64,000 bases of DNA from Fimbriimonas ginsengisoli Gsoil 348 (GTDB lineage: Bacteria; Armatimonadota; Fimbriimonadia; Fimbriimonadales; Fimbriimonadaceae). Shown piece by piece: positions 40,811 to 49,913 of this stretch (its first letter is position 1; each line of letters opens with the position of its first letter). The stretch lies in NCBI GenBank assembly GCA_945881865.1, contig CAMCVK010000013.1, forward strand, positions 18,838 to 82,837, read 5' to 3'. A program made the position numbers and the translations under genes. A model generated the notes under the pieces. It saw nothing but the letters and a program-made list of their open reading frames with translations, had not been told where the DNA came from and did not search any database.

Positions 40811-42631
40811 GTGAGTCAGATTCGTAGGATCGGAGGAATTTTGAATCGAGTAATTTCGGCAGGAGTATTGTTGGTCATGCTAGCCAGCGCGGCCATGGCG
40901 CAAGAAGCCAGCAAAATTAAGGACTTGTTGATACGTGGCAACCGCCGCGTGGTCAGCGATGTCATCAGCGGCGTCATGCGGACGAAGATCGGCCAGCCGT
41001 ACATCCAAGACAACCTGGACCGTGACAAGAAGTCCATCGAAGACCTCGGCTTCTTCTCGGCGGTCAGCGTTCGGGCGACGCCGGGGGAAGGCGGAAGCTA
41101 CTCCATTACGGTCGACGTTGAGGAATTCCCGGAAATCAAAGAGATTCGGATTACCGGCAACACGGCCCTCACCACCGAAGAAATTTTGTCGAAGGTCTCG
41201 CTGAAGGCCGGCGACGTCTTCAACGCAAACAACGTTTCCCCGGCGATTACCGCCATCGAAGATTTGTATGCCGCGCGCGGCTTCTTCGCTCGAGTCAGCG
41301 ATTTCTCCCCTTCGAAGGATGTCCCTGGTCTCATCACGATCGCGATCGTGGAGCTAAAGGTCGGCAACGTTTACGTTCAAGGCAACAAGCGCACCCGCGA
41401 CTGGGTGATGAAGCGACTCATCAAGACGCGTTCCGGCGAGTCGTTCTCCGGCGAAAAGTGGGGCAAAGATCTGCGCCGCATCGCCAGTACCGGTTGGTTT
41501 GAACCCGGCACGATACGCAGCATTGAGGACCCCGAGCGAGAGTTCGGCAAGATCGACCTCACGGCCGAAGTCAAAGAAGCCAATACCGGCATGTTCAATG
41601 TCGGCCTCCAAATCGACCCGCGATCGTCGCTTGCCGGCATTCTCCGCCTCAGCGAGTCGAACCTGCGCGGCACCGGCCAAAGCGTTGGCATCGATTACCT
41701 TCAGACCACGCAAGGCGGCGGTGCGAGCATCGGCCTCAACTACGTGAACCCGTTCTGGGATAGCAAAGACACCAGTCTCACGGCGTCTTTGTACAGTCAA
41801 ATCGTTTACCGATTCACCGGAATTTTTGGCTCCAGCGCGAGTTCCGAGACGGAAGGCTACAACGAGCGCCGTAACGGCGGAAGCATCGGTCTTTCGCGAC
41901 CGGTGAAAGATGACTTTAACGTTGGACTTTCAGCCCGATTCGAGAGCGTGCGAACGAATAACATCCCGACCGGAGCCGACCCGAACGGATTCATCCGCCA
42001 GGACGGCGACGTGACGGCGATCAACGCAAGCGCAACGCTAGACCGTCGAGACTTGGCGACCGATCCGTCGCGCGGCATCTTCCAGAGAATTGAGTTCGAA
42101 CCGGGCATCGCAAAGATCGACAAGATCGGCGGAGCGGTGACCGATCAGTCCCTGATAGGCACGCATAACTTCACCAAAACGACGTTGGAGTACCGCCAGT
42201 ACTTCACCGACCAGCCTCCGCGCGGCCGGAAAGATCCGGATGCGCCGCGCCGCGTCCTCGCGGTTCGGGCAAAGTATGGCGCCGTTTCGGGAACGATTCC
42301 GTTCTTCGAGCAGTATTTCGCGGGTGGATCGAACAGCATTCGTGGCTACGACGAGGACAGATTCTGGGGCAAGTACACGCTTCAAACCAGCGTGGAACTC
42401 CGAATTCCGATTCAGCGGTCGTTCAATACGGTGCTCTTTGTGGATTACGGCGGAGCGTGGGGAGGCTTCGGGTCGGTGAACGACTTCAAGCAGTCCGACA
42501 AGTTTAAGCTTCACGTGGGCTATGGCATCGGCCTCAGCTTCCGAACGCCGCTTGGCCCCATCCGGGTCGACTTTGGCTTCAACGAGGATCGCGGAAGCCG
42601 CACGCACTTCCTCATCGGAACGTCTTTCTAA
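40811..42631 (+). CDS. bamA: BamA/Omp85 outer membrane assembly factor
   Basis: POTRA motifs (IKDLLIRGNRRV, IKEIRITGNTALTTEEIL, VGNVYVQGNKRTRDWVM); Omp85 signature FAGGSNSIRGYDEDRFWG; C-terminal IRVDFGFNEDRGSRTHFLIGTSF. Confidence 0.92.
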   Translation: MSQIRRIGGILNRVISAGVLLVMLASAAMAQEASKIKDLLIRGNRRVVSDVISGVMRTKIGQPYIQDNLDRDKKSIEDLGFFSAVSVRATPGEGGSYSITVDVEEFPEIKEIRITGNTALTTEEILSKVSLKAGDVFNANNVSPAITAIEDLYAARGFFARVSDFSPSKDVPGLITIAIVELKVGNVYVQGNKRTRDWVMKRLIKTRSGESFSGEKWGKDLRRIASTGWFEPGTIRSIEDPEREFGKIDLTAEVKEANTGMFNVGLQIDPRSSLAGILRLSESNLRGTGQSVGIDYLQTTQGGGASIGLNYVNPFWDSKDTSLTASLYSQIVYRFTGIFGSSASSETEGYNERRNGGSIGLSRPVKDDFNVGLSARFESVRTNNIPTGADPNGFIRQDGDVTAINASATLDRRDLATDPSRGIFQRIEFEPGIAKIDKIGGAVTDQSLIGTHNFTKTTLEYRQYFTDQPPRGRKDPDAPRRVLAVRAKYGAVSGTIPFFEQYFAGGSNSIRGYDEDRFWGKYTLQTSVELRIPIQRSFNTVLFVDYGGAWGGFGSVNDFKQSDKFKLHVGYGIGLSFRTPLGPIRVDFGFNEDRGSRTHFLIGTSF

Positions 42632-42664
42632 AGATGCGCACGTTAAACCAGGAAAATACGAGAA

Positions 42665-43309
42665 ATGAAGATTAACTCCAACCAAACCGGCTGGGTCGTG
42701 GCGGGCGTCATGGGCCTTGGCTTTGCCTTCCTCGCCGGGTCTGGCTTCCAAGATAGCTCGACCAAAATTGGCACCGTCAGCGTGGGCCGCGTTTTTAACG
42801 ACAGCGAGTACAAGAAGGACCAGGACGCTCAGCTTCAGCAGATCGGGCAATCGCGACGCGCGCTGTTCGATTTTATCGACACGTACAAGTTCATGTCGCT
42901 GGCTGATCTGACGAAGTTCAAGGACCTCAGCGTTAAGGCAAACCCGACGGACGCCGACAAAGCTGAGATCAACCGGTTGAAGGACGTCGCAACGAAGGCG
43001 GACCAACAGTACCGCTTGCTTCAAACCAAGGCGAATGCTTCTGAGGCCGAGAAGTCGGTGCTCAACAACTTCATCAAGAACTCGCAGGACAACGCAAGCT
43101 TTGTCGGCAAGTTGAACCAAGAGTTCACGGACGAGCTACAACAGAAGCAAGAGAAGATGCGATCCGACATTCTGGATCGCGTGAAGGCCGCCGTCGCGGA
43201 CGTTTCGAAGAAGCAGGGCTTCAGCATCGTTCTGAACGACGAGATTGCGCCGTACAGTGCAAACGACCTAACGCCCGAGGCCCTCAAGGCCATGAACGCA
43301 AAGAAGTAA
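42665..43309 (+). CDS. OmpH/Skp-like periplasmic chaperone (paralog 1)
   Basis: Signal-anchor, KIGTVSVGRVFNDSEYKKD, coiled-coil, C-terminal AVADVSKKQGFSIVLNDEIAPYSANDLTPEALKAMNAKK. Confidence 0.75.
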   Translation: MKINSNQTGWVVAGVMGLGFAFLAGSGFQDSSTKIGTVSVGRVFNDSEYKKDQDAQLQQIGQSRRALFDFIDTYKFMSLADLTKFKDLSVKANPTDADKAEINRLKDVATKADQQYRLLQTKANASEAEKSVLNNFIKNSQDNASFVGKLNQEFTDELQQKQEKMRSDILDRVKAAVADVSKKQGFSIVLNDEIAPYSANDLTPEALKAMNAKK

Positions 43310-43313
43310 CGCC

Positions 43314-43952
43314 ATGAAAAACGTCGGCTTTCTGCAACTGGGTTGGGTTTTTGCGGCTGCGCTCCTTGCCGTTTTGGTTGGGGGCGGGTTTCAGGATGCT
43401 TCGCAGAAAGTCGGCGTGGTCGATATTTCGAAGATGATCGAGGCGAGCGATTTTGGTAAGGGAAACCAGGAAACCTTCGCCAAAATGCGAAAGTCGCGGG
43501 AAGACTTGCTCGAGTTCATCGACACGAATCGCGTCCTCACCACCGAGCAGGCCACCCGGCTTCGCGATCTCGCGGTGAAGATGACTCAGACGGCCGAGGA
43601 AAAAGCCGAGTTTGAACGCCTAAAGGCCGAGGTGATTGCAGCGAACAAGAAGTGGACCGAGCTTTCCACCAAGCCAAACCTCACGGCAGAGGAGCGAACT
43701 CTACTCGAAGAATATTCTCGCCGAAGCCAGGCAATGGGCGACTTCGCCCAGCGTCTCCTCAACGGATTCACCAGCGAGATGACCGGCTGGGCGGACCAGC
43801 AGAAGCTGAGAAGCCTGGAGAAAGCGCGCACGGCGGTCCAAGAAGTCGCCAAGGCCCAGGGCTACAACGTTGTGTTCGAGATCGGGATCGCGCCGTACGG
43901 GGCGAATGACCTCTCGGACGCGAGTTTGGTCGCGATGAACGCCAAGAAGTAA
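43314..43952 (+). CDS. OmpH/Skp-like periplasmic chaperone (paralog 2)
   Basis: KVGVVDISKMIEASDFGK, coiled-coil, C-terminal AQGYNVVFEIGIAPYGANDLSDASLVAMNAKK matching paralog 1. Confidence 0.75.
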   Translation: MKNVGFLQLGWVFAAALLAVLVGGGFQDASQKVGVVDISKMIEASDFGKGNQETFAKMRKSREDLLEFIDTNRVLTTEQATRLRDLAVKMTQTAEEKAEFERLKAEVIAANKKWTELSTKPNLTAEERTLLEEYSRRSQAMGDFAQRLLNGFTSEMTGWADQQKLRSLEKARTAVQEVAKAQGYNVVFEIGIAPYGANDLSDASLVAMNAKK

Positions 43953-43954
43953 AC

Positions 43955-44962
43955 ATGCGGCTGCGCGACATGTGCCTGGTCGCCGCCGTTCTCCTCTACG
44001 GATGCAACAGTCCGAAGCCCGTGGTCACGTACGTCTCGCTGGACCTCGCGGCGATCGAGGCCGCAAACCTCGGGAAACCGTTCCCCACGATCGATGTTCC
44101 GGCACCGCCGGCCGCGATCGGGCCGCAGACCATTCGTCGCGAGGCAGTGCCAGCGAAGCGAATTGCTACGCCGGCAAAAGACTACGAGCAAATTCAACAA
44201 ATCTTACGCGAGCAGCAGGAGATCACCCGGCGCAAGCTGGAGCGACAGCTGCAAGCCTTCTACGCGCGCGAGGCGCGGCGGTTCGAGCTGGATGCCAAGG
44301 CAGCCCAGACCGAGCTGGAGAGGACACGCTACGCAGAAGCGAATCTGAAGGTAAGGGCCGCGTTCGAGGCGTTGGCCGCCGAACGTATGCCGCGGGTGGC
44401 GCGGCTCGCCTTGCTGGCCGGATTCCCGGATCCGAATCCACTATCGGAGGCGCCGTCCGAACGGCTTGGAAACGTTTCGCAGCAGCGATTCGACGAAGCA
44501 AAACGCATCCGCGCGGAATTGAAGGCTTTGGATGCCGACTTTGACAAAGTGGTCAAGCAGGTGGTGGAAGAAACCGCCGCCGGGCTTTCGCAACGCCAAA
44601 CCGAGATGCTGCTCGAGATTGAGGCCTTCAAGACAGCAAAGGATCGGCAGGCCGAGAAAGAAGCTGCGGACCAGGTGACGGCCGCCCGTGAGGTGATGCG
44701 GATGCAACTGGCCGACCGGGACGTGACAGAAGCACCGGCAATCCCTGCGCGCAGCCTAACGATTCCCGGAAACGCACCCATGGCCTCGGCCCCCAAGGTA
44801 ACGTTTGATCCGATCTTTACCGACCGCGCGTTTTTAAGGAAGCGACTGCAGGCCCAAGCACGCATTTGGCTCGGCCTAAACGGCTATTCCGAAATGAAGG
44901 GCGCGCGCGACGCAACGGCAGAATTTTTGGCATGGCAGAAGCAAAACGAATTTGGCAACTAG
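43955..44962 (+). CDS. Putative lipoprotein, coiled-coil
   Basis: MRLRDMCLVAAVLLYGCNSPKP lipobox-like N-terminus; Lys/Glu-rich coiled-coil; in the OM operon. Confidence 0.65.
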   Translation: MRLRDMCLVAAVLLYGCNSPKPVVTYVSLDLAAIEAANLGKPFPTIDVPAPPAAIGPQTIRREAVPAKRIATPAKDYEQIQQILREQQEITRRKLERQLQAFYAREARRFELDAKAAQTELERTRYAEANLKVRAAFEALAAERMPRVARLALLAGFPDPNPLSEAPSERLGNVSQQRFDEAKRIRAELKALDADFDKVVKQVVEETAAGLSQRQTEMLLEIEAFKTAKDRQAEKEAADQVTAAREVMRMQLADRDVTEAPAIPARSLTIPGNAPMASAPKVTFDPIFTDRAFLRKRLQAQARIWLGLNGYSEMKGARDATAEFLAWQKQNEFGN

Positions 44963-45999
44963 GCGAACTAGCCCAACTTTTTGGGGGCAAGCTGGACGGC
45001 CCCGAAAACGGCACGGTTCTTCGGCCGGTACCGGCCGGCTCGGTCGACGCTGAGGGCCTCAGCTTCGCGGAATCGGAGAAGTATTTGGCCAAGGCCGAAA
45101 CGGGAGTGCTGGCCGCGATTATTTTGCCCGAGAACTCGCGCGAGACCGAGCTGCCCAGCATTCGGGTCAAGAACCCGCGGTTGGCCTTTGCGCAATTCCT
45201 CGGCATGTACCGTCGTCCGCTTCCGCTCGAAGACGGCATCCACCCAACGGCGATCGTTTCCCCGGAGGCCACGGTTCATCCTTCGGCGAAAGTTGGTGCC
45301 TACGCGGTCGTGGAGCGCGGCGCCAACATCGAGGCCGGGGCAAGCATCTACCCGTTCGTCTATGTGGGCGAGGATTGCGAGGTCGGCAAAGGCACTGTGC
45401 TGTTTCCGCACGTCACGCTCTATCAGGAGGTGCGCATCGGGGCGCGATGCATCATCCACGCCCATGCCGTTCTTGGCGCCGATGGATTTGGCTTTGTTTT
45501 CGACGGCAAGCGGCACCACAAGATTCCGCAGGTCGGTCGTGTTTCGCTGGGGGATGATGTCGAGATCGGGGCGCTATCGGCCATCGACCGCGCGGCAACC
45601 GGAACGACGACGTTGGCCGACGGCGTGAAGGTGGACAACTTGGTGCAGATCGCCCACAACGTCGAGATTGGCGAGCACGTGGTCATCGCAAGCCAGTCCG
45701 GGGTTGCGGGTAGCGCGGTCATCGGGCATCATTCGGTAATGGCCGGCCGAGCCGGCGTGATCGACCACCTCACGTTGCAGCCGGGCAGCGTCGTTGGCGT
45801 CGGCGCAATCGTCACCGAGAACTTTCCGGCAGCGACGCAATTTCTTGGGAATCCGGCGCGCCCGGCGGCCGAAATGAAGCGGACGCTCGTCCACCAGCGT
45901 CGGTTGGATGACTACGCAAAAAGAATTAAGAAAATGGAAAAGGAACTGGAGGAACTGAGAAATGCAATTTCAACGAAAGACGCTTCGAACGGAGGTTAA
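44932..45999 (+). CDS. lpxD: UDP-3-O-(3-hydroxyacyl)glucosamine N-acyltransferase
   Basis: Hexapeptide repeats; HAHAVLGADGFGFVFDGKRHHKIPQVGRVSLGDDVEIGA; IAHNVEIGEHVVIASQSGVAGS. Confidence 0.95.
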   Translation: MAEAKRIWQLGELAQLFGGKLDGPENGTVLRPVPAGSVDAEGLSFAESEKYLAKAETGVLAAIILPENSRETELPSIRVKNPRLAFAQFLGMYRRPLPLEDGIHPTAIVSPEATVHPSAKVGAYAVVERGANIEAGASIYPFVYVGEDCEVGKGTVLFPHVTLYQEVRIGARCIIHAHAVLGADGFGFVFDGKRHHKIPQVGRVSLGDDVEIGALSAIDRAATGTTTLADGVKVDNLVQIAHNVEIGEHVVIASQSGVAGSAVIGHHSVMAGRAGVIDHLTLQPGSVVGVGAIVTENFPAATQFLGNPARPAAEMKRTLVHQRRLDDYAKRIKKMEKELEELRNAISTKDASNGG

Positions 46000-46756
46000 C
46001 CTGGCGGGGCGTGGGCTCCATTCCGGAGTTCCCACGCAACTTCGCATTCGGCCTGGTAGCGACGGCATCGGATTCTGGTACGGCGGCGAACGCACGGCCG
46101 CGAAACCCGAGAACGTGACCGACACTACGCGCAGCACGAAGCTTGGACAGATCGGGACGATCGAGCACCTCATGAGCGCGTTCGCGGGCATGGAGGTCAC
46201 CGACGCCGAGGTGGAGCTGACTTACCCCGAACTGCCGGGAATGGACGGAAGCGCGCTTCCCTTCGTCGAAGCGCTCCTAGAAGTTGGATTCGAAGACATC
46301 GGTGAAAAGGAGATGCCGGACCTGTTCCGCCGGGTCTTCCTGCAGGAAGACGGGATCAAGATCGCGATTTCGAAGGGCGACGGATTCTGGCGTTATGAGT
46401 ACAACACCGGAGACCGCTGGCCCAACGTGCAGAGCTTCGAGCTTCAATCGCCGATCGATTATCTTGCGCAGGTCGCGCCCGCACGAACGTTTGCCTTGAT
46501 GGAGGAGATTCCGTATCTTATCCAGAACGGATTGGGGCAAGGCTTGGATGAAGACTCCGCGGTCATTCTCGGCGAAGTCGGCTACAAAAACGACGTGCGT
46601 TTTGAGGATGAGCCGGCGCGACACAAGCTGCTGGACTTCATCGGAGACATGTATCTCTCCGGGGTGCCGATCCGGTTCTTGGATGCGGTGTCCGAAAAAT
46701 CCGGACACCGCGCCAACGTTCACGCCGCGTCGTTGCTGGCGAAATCGTTGGAATAG
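45962..46756 (+). CDS. lpxC: UDP-3-O-acyl-N-acetylglucosamine deacetylase
   Basis: GRGLHSGVP, TIEHLMSAFAGM, GMDGSALPFVEAL, RHKLLDFIGDMYLSG, SGHRANVHAASLLA; overlaps the lpxD 3' end by 38 bp. Confidence 0.93.
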   Translation: MQFQRKTLRTEVNLAGRGLHSGVPTQLRIRPGSDGIGFWYGGERTAAKPENVTDTTRSTKLGQIGTIEHLMSAFAGMEVTDAEVELTYPELPGMDGSALPFVEALLEVGFEDIGEKEMPDLFRRVFLQEDGIKIAISKGDGFWRYEYNTGDRWPNVQSFELQSPIDYLAQVAPARTFALMEEIPYLIQNGLGQGLDEDSAVILGEVGYKNDVRFEDEPARHKLLDFIGDMYLSGVPIRFLDAVSEKSGHRANVHAASLLAKSLE

Positions 46757-47197
46757 GGATTACAGGACGAGGACCAAGGCGATTGCCCCGGTTGCGCCCG
46801 GAAGACATTCCGGGGCGTTCTCCTGCAAATGATGAATGAGGTGGGGGCAGCCCGAACCAAAGTTGGCGAGGGAAGCCGAAGGAATGGGAGGACAAGGAGC
46901 GGAGGAATAGACTCCGTTCAAGAGAAGGACGTATTTCATCGAATCGCCGGGAATTGGGGCAAAGCTGTCGGCCTGGCCGTTCCAAGCGATTTTTGAAGAG
47001 TGGATCTTCGTTGATACTCTCTGCATATCTGGCTCTAACGCGGAACGTAAAAGGCTTGACTGGGTTCTGGGCCAAATGGCTCAGAAAAATCTCACCTTCG
47101 GGAATTCTACGACAAAAACCGCAATTAGTGCTGACTTCGTTGGATCACCGAACGTTCCCGGGTGGACCAGGTTAGGTTTGGGTTTAATGAATCTTCC

Positions 47198-48028
47198 ATG
47201 AGCGCGCAGTACCGGCTGAATCGTTTGTTCGCGGCGGACGGTAAATGTTTTGACGTTGCGATAGATCACGGATTTTTTAACGAGCCGTCGTTCCTAAGCG
47301 GCATCGAGGATGTTTCCCAAGCGATTGCCAAGGTGGTGGCTGCCATGCCCGATGCCGTGCAGCTGCCGCCCGGCTCAGCGCGCATCTTGCAGGCCATTCC
47401 TGGCCCCAGAAAGCCCGCCCTAGTGCTACGAACCGATACGGCGAACATCTACGGCAAGGAGCTGCCCTCCGTCCTGGCGTCCGAGCTGCTGGAAGATGCC
47501 GTCGAGATGGCGGTGCGGCTGGATGCGGCGGCGGTCGTCGTGAATCTGCTCCTTCTGCCCAATCAACCAGGGCTGCACCGGGACTGCATCCGAAACGTAG
47601 CCCGGCTTCGGGCGCGGTGCGACGAGTTCGGGATGCCGCTGATGGTTGAGCCGCTCGTGATGCAAGAGAACTCCACCGCCGGCGGCTATATGGTGGACGG
47701 CGACCTGCAAAAGATTTTGCCGCTGGTGCGGCAAGCAGCCGAGCTCGGGGCAGATATCATTAAAGCGGATCCTTGCGACGATGTTAGCGAGTATCACCGG
47801 GTCATCGAGATTGCGGGCGGCTTGCCCGTATTGGTGCGGGGCGGTGGTCGGGCGACGAACGAGGAGATTTTGCGGCGGACGGAAGCCCTCATGCGGCAGG
47901 GAGCCTCGGGAATCGTTTACGGCCGAAACGTGATCCAACACCCTCAACCCACGCAAATGACAAGCGCTCTAATGGGCATCGTTCACGATGGGCTTTCCGC
48001 AACCGAGGCGTTGCAACTGCTCGATTAG
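47198..48028 (+). CDS. DhnA/class I fructose-bisphosphate aldolase-like protein
   Basis: FDVAIDHGFFNEPSFLSGIED, AAELGADIIKADPCDD, LPVLVRGGGRATNEEILRRTEALMRQGASGIVYGRNVIQHP (TIM barrel). Confidence 0.82.
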   Translation: MSAQYRLNRLFAADGKCFDVAIDHGFFNEPSFLSGIEDVSQAIAKVVAAMPDAVQLPPGSARILQAIPGPRKPALVLRTDTANIYGKELPSVLASELLEDAVEMAVRLDAAAVVVNLLLLPNQPGLHRDCIRNVARLRARCDEFGMPLMVEPLVMQENSTAGGYMVDGDLQKILPLVRQAAELGADIIKADPCDDVSEYHRVIEIAGGLPVLVRGGGRATNEEILRRTEALMRQGASGIVYGRNVIQHPQPTQMTSALMGIVHDGLSATEALQLLD

Positions 48029-48041
48029 TTTAGGTATTTCC

Positions 48042-49913
48042 ATGGACACAACACAAATCCTCATGTTGCTGATCGGCGTCGGCGTTGGTGCCGTTGCCGG
48101 AGTGCTCGTCGGACAGATGCTCTCCCAAAGGAAATTGGATCGCCGAACCGAAGAGATGTCCTCCCAGATCAACGACCTATCCGTGGATAAGGCACGTTTG
48201 GAGGGCAACTTGCAGTCCTCCAAGTCGGTGAAAGAGGAGCTGGAGGCCGAGCGCCAACTCGTCGACGAGCTCCGGGCGAACATCACCGCTTTGAAGACTT
48301 CGCTGGAGCATGAGTCGATGCAGGCTCAGCAAGAGCGCCGATTGAAAGAGGAATCTCTCAACGCCAAAGATACGCAAATCAGCTCTGTTTTGCAGGCGGA
48401 ACGGGGCGGATTGGAAGCCGAAAAGCGTGCGCTCACAGAGGGCCATGCCGCCCAGATGGCCGAGATGAAGAAGAACGTCGAAGAGCAGCGGCGAGCAAAA
48501 GAAGAAGCTTTGGCTACGAAAGATGAACAAATCGCGGCACTTCTCCGTGCCGAGCGAGCCGGGATGGAAGCGGAGAAACGCGCACTAACCGAAGGCCACA
48601 CTGCCCAAATGGAGGAGATGAAGAAGAACGTTGAGGAGCAGCGGCGAGCAAAAGAAGAAGCTCTAGCCACGAAAGATGAACAAATCGCGGCACTTCTCCG
48701 TGCCGAGCGGGCCGGAATGGAAGCGGAAAAACGCGCTTTAACCGAAGGCCACACCGCCCAAATGGAGGAGATGAAGAAGAACGTTGAGGAGCAGCGCCGG
48801 GTGCTCGCCGAAGCGGAAACGAAGCTGCGCGAGGCGTTCACCTCACTTTCGGCGACCGCCCTCGAAAAAGCCCAAACTCAGTTGCTGGAGCTGGCCGAGG
48901 CGCGATTTAAGCAGAACCAGGAAGCGGCGACGGCGGACATGGACCACCGCCACAAGGCCATTGAAACCCTCGTGAAGCCGTTGGAGGATGGCCTGAAGAC
49001 GCTGGACCAGACCCGCCAGGAGTTCGAAAAGAAGGTTGCGGCAGAGAACGCGGTGCTGCAAGAGAACCTGAAGGTTCTGCTTGGCGCGACGGAGGGGCTA
49101 TCGAACGCACTGCGAAAGCCGCAGGCGCGCGGAAGCTGGGGCGAGATTCACCTCGATACCGTCCTGTCCAGTTCGGGGCTACAAGAGGGGGTCGATTACC
49201 ACCGGCAGGTCTCGACGAGAGACGGCGACACTCAGCTCATCGCCGACATCGTGATTCACCTCCCCAAAGGGCGCCGCATCATCATCGACGCGAAGACCTC
49301 GTTTGAACCTTTCCGCGAGTACGTCAACGCCGAGACAGATCTAGAGCGCGCGGCGCTTTTGTCCAAGTTCCTTAGCAGCATGCGTAAACATATGAACGAC
49401 CTCGGCACGAAGCGGTATCAAGACAAGCAGGAATCTCCTGACTTCGTTTTGATGTACGTTCCACACGAGTCGATGTATTACACGGCGATCCAGGAAGATC
49501 GCTCGCTGGTGACGGATGCGTTCTCGAAGAGCGTTTACTTGGCGAACCCGATGACCCTGATTTCCCTGCTGAAATCGGTCGAGTATGTCTTGCAGCAAGA
49601 GCGGATGAACGAGGGCGCGCAGGCGGTCTCGCTCCTCGGAAAGACGGTTTACGACAACCTGAAGAAGTATGCCGAGCATGTATCGAAGGTCGGCACGCAG
49701 TTGCGAAAGACGGTGGAGGCGTACAACGACTCGGTGGGAAGCCTGGAGCGCCGGCTGCTGCCGAGCGCGCGCCGGTTCAAAGACGTGGTGCCTGGCGCGT
49801 TAGAGCTTTCAACCGAGGCGATTGTCTTGGAAACGATGCCGACCGAGATTCAGAGCCCGGAGCTGACTTCGCCGAAAGAGGACAAGACGCTGTTCAACGA
49901 GTTCGGCGACTAG
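48042..49913 (+). CDS. rmuC: DNA recombination protein RmuC homolog
   Basis: N-terminal TM, coiled-coil, RGSWGEIHLDTVLSSSGLQEGVDYHRQ, IIIDAKTSFEPFREYV, GTKRYQDKQESPDFVLMYVPHE. Confidence 0.92.
   Translation: MDTTQILMLLIGVGVGAVAGVLVGQMLSQRKLDRRTEEMSSQINDLSVDKARLEGNLQSSKSVKEELEAERQLVDELRANITALKTSLEHESMQAQQERRLKEESLNAKDTQISSVLQAERGGLEAEKRALTEGHAAQMAEMKKNVEEQRRAKEEALATKDEQIAALLRAERAGMEAEKRALTEGHTAQMEEMKKNVEEQRRAKEEALATKDEQIAALLRAERAGMEAEKRALTEGHTAQMEEMKKNVEEQRRVLAEAETKLREAFTSLSATALEKAQTQLLELAEARFKQNQEAATADMDHRHKAIETLVKPLEDGLKTLDQTRQEFEKKVAAENAVLQENLKVLLGATEGLSNALRKPQARGSWGEIHLDTVLSSSGLQEGVDYHRQVSTRDGDTQLIADIVIHLPKGRRIIIDAKTSFEPFREYVNAETDLERAALLSKFLSSMRKHMNDLGTKRYQDKQESPDFVLMYVPHESMYYTAIQEDRSLVTDAFSKSVYLANPMTLISLLKSVEYVLQQERMNEGAQAVSLLGKTVYDNLKKYAEHVSKVGTQLRKTVEAYNDSVGSLERRLLPSARRFKDVVPGALELSTEAIVLETMPTEIQSPELTSPKEDKTLFNEFGD
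48426..48803 (+). repeat. Near-perfect 153-bp (51-aa) tandem repeat inside the rmuC coiled-coil, ~2.5 copies
   Basis: Units start at 48426, 48579 and 48732 (partial): RALTEGHxAQMxEMKKNVEEQRRAKEEALATKDEQIAALLRAERAGMEAEK. Confidence 0.92.

Noticed and set aside
42038-43120. 360-aa minus-strand ORF
   Set aside because: Antisense to the bamA 3' end and ompH; no motif; shadow ORF.
48426-48803. CRISPR-like or mobile tandem repeat
   Set aside because: Repeat is in frame within the rmuC coiled-coil; an intragenic expansion.
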